DNA from: Candidatus Eiseniibacteriota bacterium
Lineage (GTDB): Bacteria > Eisenbacteria > RBG-16-71-46 > JAGVPR01
Assembly (NCBI GenBank): GCA_020052115.1
Contig: JAGVPR010000210.1
Span: 1-18,285, forward strand
Length of the DNA: 18,285 nt
Direction: 5' to 3'
Positions 8,575-15,808 of this stretch are shown piece by piece. The position numbers were made by a program, and so were the translations under genes. The notes under the pieces were generated by a model, which ran no database searches, had not been told where the DNA came from, and was given only the letters and a program-made list of their open reading frames with translations. Numbering within the stretch: the first letter of the stretch is position 1; the number at the start of each line of letters is the position of its first letter.

Positions 8575-10389
8575 TCATTCCCAGCCGATCGGCCGTCCCT
8601 TGTTCTGGGCTTCGAGCCACGCCATGAGCGGCCTGAAGTACTCGACCATGGCGCGGCTCGACAGCTCCTCGCCGGTCGCGCCGTACAGCACGGCCCTCCA
8701 GTCTCTCGTGGCCCCCTGGCGCATCATTCCGCGGAGGAACTTGCCCACCTCGCGATTCCCCGCATACATGCAGTGCCGCGGGTCGGTCTCGAGGATCTCC
8801 CGCGCGATGAAGTCATTGAGCTGATACGCGAGCACCGTGGCGACCGCGTATGAGCTGTAATAGCAGGGGGTGTCGTTGATATGGGTCTTGGTGGCCGGAT
8901 CGCAGTGTTCCTCGCCGCGCGGAGCCGGTGGTTCGATGCCCTGGAATTCGGTCACGTAATCCCACCAGCGCGCGTTCCACTGCTCGGGCGAGAGTTCGCG
9001 CGCATACAGGTCCGCCTCCCAGTGCGTCATCGTCCCGGAAGCCCAGAACATGAACGGGACGTCCGCCAGAGCGACGGACAGAAGCTGAGCCACCTCATCC
9101 GAACTCGCCCCCTCCGCCATCAGCCCCAACGATTCAAGATATGGCGCCTGCTTCGTGGCCATCTCGCCGATCGTGGCCATTCCCTCGTGGAATGCAGGGC
9201 TCGCGCTCGTCCGCAGGAGGGGCGGGATTTCCGGGCGGGCGTAGTTGAGATCGTAGTACCCGTGGCCCAGCTCATGGTGCGCCGTCCCGAACCAAGAGTC
9301 GTTCGCCTCGACGCTCATCAGCGAGCGGATGTCGCGGTCGAGGTCCATGTCCCAGCAGGAGGCGTGTGAGTTCTTCTTGCGCGAATCCGTCGCCCCGACG
9401 GGGTAAAGGTCCGAGTTCGTCCAGAACGACTCCGGCAGCGGTCCCATCCCCAGGCCCGACCAGAAAGCCTCGGCCGTCTTCACCATCCATTCGGGAGTGT
9501 GACTCTGAAGCGCCGCATCGAGGCTCGGTGATGCCACCATCGGGCTCCAGTCCTGGGACCATCGGTTCGGCATCCAGTGGGCAGGGATCCGCCCGGGCAC
9601 AGGCCGCCCGTACTTCTGTGCGAGTTCGTACTTCGCCCAGGTGTAGAGCTGGAGGTAGAGCGGCCTCAACTCACGGAGGAACCCCTCATTCAGCCGCACC
9701 ATCTCGTCGGTGGTCATGTCGTGAGACGCCATCTGGAGCGCGAAATAGTCGGCGTACCCCAGCTCTCGGGCCACATCGTTGCGAAGCCCCTGAAGCCGGA
9801 TGAGGCCCGGCTTGAGTGCCGGCCCTGTCTCCTTCGACGCCTCCCAGATCGCGAGCCGCTTCGGCAGATCGGTCAGGGTCTCGAGCGATCCGTCAATCTC
9901 GTTCGCCGTGACCGGCTGCCCGTCCACCGTGAAGGTGAAGCCGTTCATCGTCGAAGCCTGTCTCGTCTCCGCTTCGATTCGGGCCCGGACCAGGTCGGGA
10001 TTCGTCATGGGCCCTTCGGCCGCGTTGAGCATCACGATGACAAGCTGCCGGACCGAGAGCGAGTCGAGTTCCGATCCATGTGCGAGAAGGGCCTTCGCCT
10101 CCCGGATCACCGCCGGATTGCCGCAGAAGGCCGCATAGGCATTGCCGGCGGCCTCGGCGGCCGCGTCGTGCGCCGGCGACACGTCGGTCGAAGCGTCCCA
10201 GGCGGCGCGCCTCTCCACGGTGCGAAGCGCCTGGTAGCTCTCATTGACAAGATCGAGAAACCGGTCGGCGCGTTCTTGAAGCGCCGACGCCGGCCGGGTC
10301 GGCGGCTGAGCGGACGCGGGAAGGACCGCGAATGCCGCAACGATGACCGGCGACGCTGTCAATAGGAACGAGAACCCCCTCCGAATCAT
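8575..10389 (-). CDS. Secreted M2-family (ACE-like) peptidyl-dipeptidase
   Basis: 604 residues from ATG 10389, which has AGGAG 7 bases upstream and opens a signal peptide (MIRRGFSFLLTASPVIVAAF, cleavage after ASA at 27); an ATG at 10422 is in frame but less likely. The product matches angiotensin-converting-enzyme-type peptidases: zinc site HELGH at 372-376, preceded by another His; third ligand Glu in 'SPAFHEGM' at about 402, 26 residues after HELGH; and a substrate/transition-state segment 'KTHINDTPCYYSSY' equivalent to the Lys-x-His...Tyr...Tyr stretch of ACE. The Arg next to the last Tyr in ACE, which binds chloride, appears to be Ser. Known reaction: release of C-terminal dipeptides. There is no membrane anchor and no sorting-like tail, so it is probably periplasmic or freely secreted. 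It may feed on peptides made by the neighbouring proteases. Confidence 0.93.
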   Translation of the reverse strand: MIRRGFSFLLTASPVIVAAFAVLPASAQPPTRPASALQERADRFLDLVNESYQALRTVERRAAWDASTDVSPAHDAAAEAAGNAYAAFCGNPAVIREAKALLAHGSELDSLSVRQLVIVMLNAAEGPMTNPDLVRARIEAETRQASTMNGFTFTVDGQPVTANEIDGSLETLTDLPKRLAIWEASKETGPALKPGLIRLQGLRNDVARELGYADYFALQMASHDMTTDEMVRLNEGFLRELRPLYLQLYTWAKYELAQKYGRPVPGRIPAHWMPNRWSQDWSPMVASPSLDAALQSHTPEWMVKTAEAFWSGLGMGPLPESFWTNSDLYPVGATDSRKKNSHASCWDMDLDRDIRSLMSVEANDSWFGTAHHELGHGYYDLNYARPEIPPLLRTSASPAFHEGMATIGEMATKQAPYLESLGLMAEGASSDEVAQLLSVALADVPFMFWASGTMTHWEADLYARELSPEQWNARWWDYVTEFQGIEPPAPRGEEHCDPATKTHINDTPCYYSSYAVATVLAYQLNDFIAREILETDPRHCMYAGNREVGKFLRGMMRQGATRDWRAVLYGATGEELSSRAMVEYFRPLMAWLEAQNKGRPIGWE

Positions 10390-10396
10390 CTGTGGT

Positions 10397-10401
10397 CTCC
10401 T
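10397..10401 (-). promoter_or_regulatory. Ribosome binding site for the M2 peptidase
   Basis: The minus strand carries AGGAG 7 bases before ATG 10389. This supports that start over the in-frame ATG at 10422. Confidence 0.65.
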
Positions 10402-10461
10402 GTGGCTGTGCGAGCGCCTCATCGTCGGCGGCGGTCGTTCGCGCGTTCGCCGGTCAGTCTA

Positions 10462-10481
10462 AACGCGGACTCGACCGCGTT
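10462..10481. repeat. 7-bp perfect inverted repeat upstream of the M2 peptidase
   Basis: aacgcgg (10462-10468) and ccgcgtt (10475-10481) flank a 6-base spacer, about 75-90 bases before the peptidase start. Position and symmetry would suit a dimeric regulator's operator, but repeats of this size also arise by chance in GC-rich DNA. Confidence 0.3.
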
Positions 10482-10720
10482 CCAGCCCCACGGATCAAAC
10501 CGGGATCTCGATCGCCGGATGCGGCCGCAACCGGGCGAGACGGTTCGGAATTCGTGCAGGGCGGGCGCGCGCGGCGAGACTTGGGTCCCGATTCGGCCCG
10601 TCCGTCTTGACGACCTCATGAGCCGCCGGAAACCATTACTCGAGTATGAAGCGACCCATCTCCCCGTTCAAAATGACCCGCCTGAGTCTCCAGACTGCTG
10701 TCGTGCCCGCCCGCAGCCGA

Positions 10721-11125
10721 TCAGATGGAGACCGGGGGTCTCGGACCCTTGGGCGACAAGGCCGCGTAGGCCCAACCGAAGAGGGCCAGAAAAATGACAT
10801 CCATCACCGCAAACGGCTTCCACATGTTCGGGATACCCGATGTCAGCCAGTACAGGAGCACGACCGAGCAGTAGGAAACCTTGAGCAGCATTCCGAATGG
10901 GATGAGATTCCTGTTCCTCTCGGGAGATCGAGCCACGGCGAGGAACATCACGGCGAAGACGATGAGCAAGGCGGCCGGGAACTGCACGTACCCGAAGTGA
11001 TTCGGCGGCGTGACGTGGAATCGCCGGAATACGGCGCCTGGCGAGAAGAGGAAGGCAAGCCCGAGCACCCCGTCGTACAGTGCTGCGAGAATGAAAAGAA
11101 GCACCAACGCAGGCCGTCCTTTCAC
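10721..11125 (-). CDS. Small four-helix membrane protein, third gene of the radical SAM operon
   Basis: 134 residues from GTG 11125. The frame stays open much further upstream, but that part is the antisense-frame shadow of the radical SAM gene. The GTG overlaps the radical SAM stop as GTGA, with GGAGG a few bases before it. Four hydrophobic segments are visible at about 6-28, 44-66, 73-95 and 104-124; the loop between the first two reads 'FRRFHVTPPNHFGYVQFP', and Lys/Arg-rich ends suggest a cytoplasmic C-terminus. I recognise no named family. Tight coupling to the radical SAM gene implies joint synthesis and perhaps a membrane-linked substrate such as a lipid or quinone-like compound. That role is inference. 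Confidence 0.75.
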   Translation of the reverse strand: MKGRPALVLLFILAALYDGVLGLAFLFSPGAVFRRFHVTPPNHFGYVQFPAALLIVFAVMFLAVARSPERNRNLIPFGMLLKVSYCSVVLLYWLTSGIPNMWKPFAVMDVIFLALFGWAYAALSPKGPRPPVSI

Positions 11126-12450
11126 GACACCCCTCCTTCCCTCCGAAGGCGCTCCCGCCACCGCTGCTTGAAGCGTTCGCGCCTCCAGTCCGTGAACTCC
11201 TTGCTGTAGAGGCGAACGACGAGTCTCTTGAATCCATCCGCCAACTCCTCGGGGCCCATGTTCGTCGGGCGGTAGTTGACGTCGAAGAGCGTGCACCGCC
11301 GCCAGTCCCCACGGCTCAGGATTCTCCCCGCACGCTCGAGACGGTCGTAGAGCGGCGTTCCGGGAAAAGGCGTCAGGATCGTGACCTGGACCTCGTAGAG
11401 TTCGACCTCGCGCACGAATTCGTAGACCTGGTCGAAGATCTCGGGAGTGTGCCCGTCCAGGCCCGTGATGAAACAGCCGTTCACGGTGATGCCGTTCGCC
11501 TGGATCGTCCGGATGGCGTCCTTGTAGTACGGGAATCTCCTCGACTTCCAGTCGCTCTTTGTCTCGATTCCTGCGAGGCCCGTGGATATCGGGCTCTCGA
11601 GGCCGATGAGGACCTGAGCGCATCCGCTCAGCCGCATCAGAGTCAGAAGCTCTTCATCCTCGGCCACGGCGATATCAGTCTCCGCGAACCACCGGAGTCC
11701 CTTACCCTGAAGTTCCGGCAGCAGCTCCCGCCAATAGGCCCCGTCCACGAAGGAGTCATCGTCTGCAAGCTCGATGAACGGTTTCTCCCAGATCTCGAGG
11801 ATCCTGTCTATCTCCCGGAGCACCTTGGCGACCGGCTTCTTCTTGTAGCGGTCGGTCAACAGGATGGAGCCTGCACAGAACTCGCAGCGGTGCGGGCAGC
11901 CCCGGCTGGTCTGCACGGTCAGTCTGTTGTACTTCGACACGTCGAGCAGCTCGAACGCCGGGATCGGGGATTCGGCCAGATCGTACCCGGGGGACCGGGC
12001 ATCATAGACGCGGCGCAGTCGTCCCGCCTCGCAGTCGGCGAGGAGTTCCCGCCAGCATGGCTCGCCCTCGCCGATGACGACGGAGTCGCAGAATCGGCCG
12101 GCCTCATCCGGCAAGACGGTGACGTGCGGGCCGCCCATGACGACCGGCGTCCCTGAATCCCGGCAACGCTCCGCCAGCTGATAGGCTTCCCCTATTTGAG
12201 CGCTGTAGCTCGAGATGGCGACGAGGTCATGCCCGCCCGGTAGCGAGCCCGCAGCCGACAGGTCCGGCACCTCGAAGTAGTGAACCTCATGCTCGGGCGG
12301 GGTCAGAGCAGCAAGCGTGAGGAGGCCCAAGCTCGGGAGCGACGCGATGACCTTGCTTCGTTCGACGAAGCCCGGAAGCGTGAGACCGAGTTGCAGAAGC
12401 TCGTCATCGCAGACCCGGATCCCGCTCATCGCCACGAGAGCGATCTTCAC
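11122..12450 (-). CDS. B12-binding-type radical SAM protein
   Basis: 442 residues from GTG 12450, which overlaps the upstream stop as GTGA; GGAGG lies 11 bases upstream. The N-terminal ~150 residues look like the cobalamin-binding domain of class B radical SAM enzymes ('SLPSLGLLTLAALTPPEHEV', 'VVMGGPHVTVLPDE', 'VIGEGEPCW'), though the DxHxxG base-off motif is not evident. The radical SAM motif CxxxCxxC is at Cys185, Cys189 and Cys192 (SRGCPHRCEFCAG). Later barrel motifs follow ('FIELADDDSFVD', 'AETDIAV', 'CAQVLIGLESP', 'VNGCFITGLDG', 'ILTPFPGTPLYDRL'). The C-terminal ~60 residues, with 'FDVNYRPTNMGPEEL' and a basic end, resemble the DUF4070-type tail. Relatives methylate or rearrange lipids, cofactors and antibiotics; the substrate here cannot be named. 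It sits between two small membrane proteins in a translationally coupled operon. Confidence 0.9.
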   Translation of the reverse strand: MKIALVAMSGIRVCDDELLQLGLTLPGFVERSKVIASLPSLGLLTLAALTPPEHEVHYFEVPDLSAAGSLPGGHDLVAISSYSAQIGEAYQLAERCRDSGTPVVMGGPHVTVLPDEAGRFCDSVVIGEGEPCWRELLADCEAGRLRRVYDARSPGYDLAESPIPAFELLDVSKYNRLTVQTSRGCPHRCEFCAGSILLTDRYKKKPVAKVLREIDRILEIWEKPFIELADDDSFVDGAYWRELLPELQGKGLRWFAETDIAVAEDEELLTLMRLSGCAQVLIGLESPISTGLAGIETKSDWKSRRFPYYKDAIRTIQANGITVNGCFITGLDGHTPEIFDQVYEFVREVELYEVQVTILTPFPGTPLYDRLERAGRILSRGDWRRCTLFDVNYRPTNMGPEELADGFKRLVVRLYSKEFTDWRRERFKQRWRERLRREGGVS

Positions 12451-12824
12451 GGCGCCAGCATCCTCCGGACGAACAGGGCGACGGCGATCACGACCGAGAG
12501 CGCGGGAACAGCGAAGAGCAGGCGAAACGCGATCCTGAAGGCGGAGAGGTAGCAAACCAAGGGCATCGTGACGGCGCCGACGATCAAGAGCGCTGAGGAG
12601 ACACCGAGACCAACTTCAAGACCAAGAGCGCGCACCGTGAGCGCGAAAGCGAGGTTGAGGATCCCGATCCCGAAGAACGCGATGTGCCCGAGGCGGACCA
12701 TCCTGCGGCGCCACGACCCGTAACCGCCGAGCCAGCCCTCACGGTGGAAGAACAGACCCGAGAACAGTCCCGCCAGGGCGCCGAAGAGGAAGCTGATCCA
12801 TGCGGCATGGAGATTCGCGGTCAT
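12447..12824 (-). CDS. Small four-helix membrane protein, first gene of the radical SAM operon
   Basis: 125 residues from ATG 12824, preceded by GGGAGG at about 6 bases; upstream in-frame codons are open but read as non-coding. Hydrophobic segments lie at about 8-26 ('FLFGALAGLFSGLFF'), 45-65, 72-94 and 100-119. A basic loop after the first ('WRRRMVRLGH') suggests a cytoplasmic loop. The Gly/Phe-rich first helix and overall size recall small integral membrane proteins of unknown function. The stop overlaps the radical SAM start by 4 bases (GTGA). I do not recognise a family; a scaffold or transport role for the radical SAM enzyme's substrate is a guess. Confidence 0.75.
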   Translation of the reverse strand: MTANLHAAWISFLFGALAGLFSGLFFHREGWLGGYGSWRRRMVRLGHIAFFGIGILNLAFALTVRALGLEVGLGVSSALLIVGAVTMPLVCYLSAFRIAFRLLFAVPALSVVIAVALFVRRMLAP

Positions 12825-12847
12825 CGGCCTCCCTCCCGTCCCGCGGG

Positions 12848-12856
12848 AGCATACCA
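12848..12856 (-). promoter_or_regulatory. Candidate extended -10 promoter of the radical SAM operon
   Basis: The minus strand reads TGG-TATGCT, an extended -10 type (TGnTATAAT with 4 of 6 in the hexamer). It would start RNA about 15-20 bases before ATG 12824. No good -35 is seen, as allowed for extended -10 promoters. The 127-bp gap after the preceding gene fits a separate promoter. Confidence 0.3.
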
Positions 12857-12951
12857 CTCTCATCGGCGCGGGGCGTCGGTCCTCCGAGAGATCGCCCGAA
12901 CCGGCCATCGGCGGCGGGCTTGGATGCCGGCTACGTGCAGAGAGATTGACG

Positions 12952-14718
12952 TCAGCGCAGCACAACCCGCCGAACCACGGACTGCCCTCCCGTGGTCGCC
13001 CTCACGAAATACACGCCCGCGGGCGCGCGTTTCCCGCGGCCGCCGGCGCCGCTCCACGTCAAGCTGACAGGGCCCGGGGCGACCCGCCCATCCATCAACA
13101 CGGCGACCAACCGCCCGGCAGGATCGTAGACCCGCACCGACAGCCACCCTTCCGACGGCACTTCGATCCGCAAACGAGTGGTCTCATGAAACGGGTTCGG
13201 GCTCGGAGCAAGGAAGCGAAGGGCCGCGCGGGCACTTCCGCCTTCCGGAGGCACGGCCGTCACAGGCCGCGAGATGGGCACCGTGCGCCGACTGAAGCGC
13301 GTCGCGCTCGAGTACGGATCATCCAGAACTTGCTGGATCGGGCCGCCCGGGTCGCCCACGAGTTCGTCCCACGTGAGCTGGTCCGCATCCGGCGTCTCGG
13401 CCGCATCCATGATTCCGCCCGGCGCCGCGGGGTCGAGATGGGGCAGCGCGAACGACCCGGAGCTTGCGGCGGTCCAGACCTCCCAGAGTGTTCTTGTCGT
13501 CACCGTCGAATCGCCCGGCGTGATCGGCGAGAGTCGAAACGTCGCCACCGCCCACGTGGGATCAGGAGTCACGCCCGGTCGTGCCACATCACTCCATGCA
13601 AAATGGTCGTTCGATTGCATCAGGTCCGGGAGATTGAAGAACGCACCCACCGTCCGGGTTGCGGGCAATACCAAGGGTGTCCGATCGACTCGACCGGCTC
13701 CCCAGGCGTCTGCCGCCGAACTGTCACCGTAGACCCCTGCGATGAACGGCACCGATGTCGAGAGGTCTCCCATCGGATTCCGGCCGGACAACAAGAACTG
13801 AGTGGTCGTACCGGCGATACCCGTCTTCGAATCATAGAAGTAGGTCTGTGTCCCCAGAGGTTCCGCGATGTCTGCGAGGGAGAACACCTGCATCTCTGAG
13901 CCCACGGGGGCCTCCGGCATGGTCAGGGTCAGATTCACCGTGAGATCAATGTCGCTATTGACCGTCAGCGTTCGATTGCCGTTGACGGCGATCTGCCGCT
14001 CGACGCCGATTTCCCGCATGGCCATGCTGTTGCGCGGATCGGGGTTCGTCAGGGCCGCCAGGGGCGCTCGGCCCGACACGCACAGGAAATCGTATGTCCG
14101 GTGGTCGGGGACGAAGAAGTGGTAGTTGGGCTTGGAGAAGAGGAAGAAGAGCCCCTCTGTCTGATTCGGAAGCACGACGTTTCCGGGCAGCACGACCTCG
14201 CCGACGAGCGGAAACGTCACGGTGTCGAGCGGCGCTTCGATGGGGAGCGCTCCCCCGCTGAAGACGTCGCCGATGCTGAATGACGGATAGACGAGGCCGA
14301 TGTCGAGATTGCCATCGTTGTTCGCCACGGCGATGCCGCTCACCGTGCCGCTCAGTTCGGCCTTTGCACCGTAGAGGGTCGTGTCGGCGATCTCTGGCTG
14401 GAGGCGCAGGGTCACCGAATCCACAGCCGCGGCGATCAGGGTCAGCCGCGCAAAGCCCGCGGCGGCGGCGGTCACAGTCTGTGGCCCGCTCAGATCGGGA
14501 TCATCGAAGAACACGGAGCCCGCGCCGTTCGTCGCAGCGCTGTTGCCGGAAAAGGGCACCCCGGGAAAGGGCCCGACCTGAACCCATGCACCCGTCAGAG
14601 CCATTCTGTCTCGGGCATCGTGAACCGTGATCTTGAGAGTGCCGGTTCCCGCCGAGGGAGCGAGCGAGAAGAGCGCCGCAGCGACGGCGGTCAGGCCAAG
14701 ACCGATGCGATCGAGCAC
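12952..14718 (-). CDS. Secreted protein of unknown function with N-terminal carboxypeptidase-regulatory-like domain and sorting-like tail
   Basis: 588 residues from GTG 14718, which has AGGGGG 7 bases upstream and starts a signal peptide (MLDRIGLGLTAVAAALFSLA, cleavage near SAG); an ATG at 14760 is in frame without a good site. After the signal comes a beta-rich segment 'GTLKITVHDARDRMALTGAW' resembling carboxypeptidase-regulatory/CarboxypepD_reg-like domains. The middle ~400 residues are beta-rich, with Asn-Asp-Gly stretches ('VANNDGNLDIGLVYPSF', 'FFVPDHRTYDFLCVSG', 'FFNLPDLMQSNDHFAW'), and match nothing I can name. The end is the shared tail (NPFHETTRLRIEVP, VRVYDPAGRLVAVL, AGVYFVRATTG, ending RRVVLR). 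No catalytic motif is visible. It may be a structural or binding surface protein. Confidence 0.8.
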   Translation of the reverse strand: MLDRIGLGLTAVAAALFSLAPSAGTGTLKITVHDARDRMALTGAWVQVGPFPGVPFSGNSAATNGAGSVFFDDPDLSGPQTVTAAAAGFARLTLIAAAVDSVTLRLQPEIADTTLYGAKAELSGTVSGIAVANNDGNLDIGLVYPSFSIGDVFSGGALPIEAPLDTVTFPLVGEVVLPGNVVLPNQTEGLFFLFSKPNYHFFVPDHRTYDFLCVSGRAPLAALTNPDPRNSMAMREIGVERQIAVNGNRTLTVNSDIDLTVNLTLTMPEAPVGSEMQVFSLADIAEPLGTQTYFYDSKTGIAGTTTQFLLSGRNPMGDLSTSVPFIAGVYGDSSAADAWGAGRVDRTPLVLPATRTVGAFFNLPDLMQSNDHFAWSDVARPGVTPDPTWAVATFRLSPITPGDSTVTTRTLWEVWTAASSGSFALPHLDPAAPGGIMDAAETPDADQLTWDELVGDPGGPIQQVLDDPYSSATRFSRRTVPISRPVTAVPPEGGSARAALRFLAPSPNPFHETTRLRIEVPSEGWLSVRVYDPAGRLVAVLMDGRVAPGPVSLTWSGAGGRGKRAPAGVYFVRATTGGQSVVRRVVLR

Positions 14719-14725
14719 GGCAGTA

Positions 14726-14731
14726 CCCCCT
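14726..14731 (-). promoter_or_regulatory. Ribosome binding site deciding the GTG start at 14718
   Basis: The minus strand carries AGGGGG 7 bases before GTG 14718, which also begins an ideal signal peptide. The upstream in-frame ATG 14760 lacks such a site. Confidence 0.55.
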
Positions 14732-14799
14732 AGGCTGGTGGCACGACGACTGGGTGGCATCTCGAGACCGATGCCCCGCCCGAGGACCGTCCCTGTGGA

Positions 14800-15519
14800 T
14801 CACCGCTTCTCATTCCGCAGCTCCGCGCGGATGGACATGAGGATATCGCAGTAGCGCCAGGCCGCGCGCGCACCGGCTTCCTGGTGGTGGTCGGGCTTCA
14901 GGATCAGATCGCCGGTTGCGAGCAGGACTTTCATGACGTCGGGATTCTGTCGCACCTTCTCCCGCGTTGCCGCGACGATGAGTTCGTAGTGCTCGCCCGG
15001 CCGGATCGGCCGATACTCGATGCGTCGCCCCTCGAACGTGACCCAGTCAATGTCCATCTTCTCCATGTTCCGTTCGGCCGGGGATCCCGCGGCCTTTGCC
15101 TCGAAACCCGTCATCTGTGCGACCTCATCGCGCGTACGGGCCCACTCCAGCCCCGGGAAGCGAGCCCGCGGATCGTCGGGGCCCTCCGGGTACAGCATCA
15201 TCTGCCAGAATCCCTCGAGGCCGGCGTAGCGGCGGCCGCGGAAGGTGAAGGGCGCGGCGGCGAAGTTGGAGAGCAGACCCAGTTCGTGACGCTTCGAGAC
15301 GATCACCTCTCCCGGTCCGGCCTCCTGGGGCAAGATCTCCCAGTCTGGAGCGCCGTCCTTCGAAGCCGCCGCCCACCAATGACCGGGGTACTTCGCCCGC
15401 GCGGCCAGGAGATCTGCCGGCGAAGATGCCACGGTCCGCGGATGATGGCAGCCGGCAGCGAGGATGCCGAACGCGCCGGGAAGGACGAGGAGACCAAGCC
15501 TCGAAAGCACCTTCGACAT
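14800..15519 (-). CDS. NADAR-domain protein with lipoprotein signal peptide
   Basis: 239 residues from ATG 15519 with AGGAG 5 bases upstream. Residues 1-24 form a lipoprotein signal: basic start (MSKVLSRLGLLVLPGAF), then lipobox LAAGC with Cys24. Residues ~72-235 match the NADAR/YbiA family: 'GLLSNFAAAPFTFRGRRYAG' with SNF at 84-86, Glu102 and an aromatic/Gln pair after it, 'AAGSPAERNMEKMDIDW', and 'VRQNPDVMKVLLATGD' at 189-204. Known NADAR members are N-glycosidases that split riboflavin-pathway intermediates or remove ADP-ribose from guanine, acting in the cytoplasm. Here the usual closing D-x-x-WG is replaced by 'KPDHHQEAGARAAWRY', so the activity may differ. The lipobox would place it on the periplasmic face of a membrane, which is unexpected for a nucleotide-directed enzyme. 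The secreted protein gene follows after 81 bases. Confidence 0.85.
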   Translation of the reverse strand: MSKVLSRLGLLVLPGAFGILAAGCHHPRTVASSPADLLAARAKYPGHWWAAASKDGAPDWEILPQEAGPGEVIVSKRHELGLLSNFAAAPFTFRGRRYAGLEGFWQMMLYPEGPDDPRARFPGLEWARTRDEVAQMTGFEAKAAGSPAERNMEKMDIDWVTFEGRRIEYRPIRPGEHYELIVAATREKVRQNPDVMKVLLATGDLILKPDHHQEAGARAAWRYCDILMSIRAELRNEKR

Positions 15520-15717
15520 AGGATCTCCTCTCCGGTGGATTCTCTGCCGCCGGCAAGGGCGGCAAGCGGCCGCGCTCTCAGGAGCGCCCGCATGGTCCGG
15601 ACACTCCGCGAGATCCTACACCTCCGGCCACGAGGGCATATCGAAAGGGCCGACCCTGCAGCGGGCCGCGATTCGACGGCCTCCGACGCCCAAGTGAAAG
15701 CGCGCGCCGAGGATGGG

Positions 15718-15746
15718 TTGCTCGCGGGTTGGCGGTGGGCTACTGT
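15718..15746 (+). promoter_or_regulatory. Weak candidate sigma-70 promoter for the aquaporin gene
   Basis: TTGCTC and TACTGT are spaced by 17 bases, with the -10 about 62 bases before ATG 15809. Each hexamer matches consensus at only 3 of 6 positions, so this is a weak candidate chosen mainly for spacing and position in the 289-bp divergent gap. Confidence 0.2.
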
Positions 15747-15808
15747 CTCTCCTCGCGCGACGATTCGCGTCCCGGAACCCTCAATCTCGAACGAAGAGGA
15801 GGTCGCCC

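Larger units (their letters stand above)
10390..10720. other. Intergenic region (331 bp) upstream of the M2 peptidase
   Basis: Both flanking genes are on the minus strand, so this is the likely promoter region of the M2 peptidase and the 3' end of the radical SAM operon. It holds a perfect short inverted repeat (10462-10481). Open frames here are short, disagree with each other and lack ribosome sites; I support no gene. No T-rich terminator is visible after the membrane-protein stop at 10721. Confidence 0.5.

Noticed and set aside
10620..10797. Possible small plus-strand gene starting at ATG 10618-10646
   Set aside because: Two competing frames are open, neither has a ribosome site, and both run into the antisense of the membrane-protein gene.
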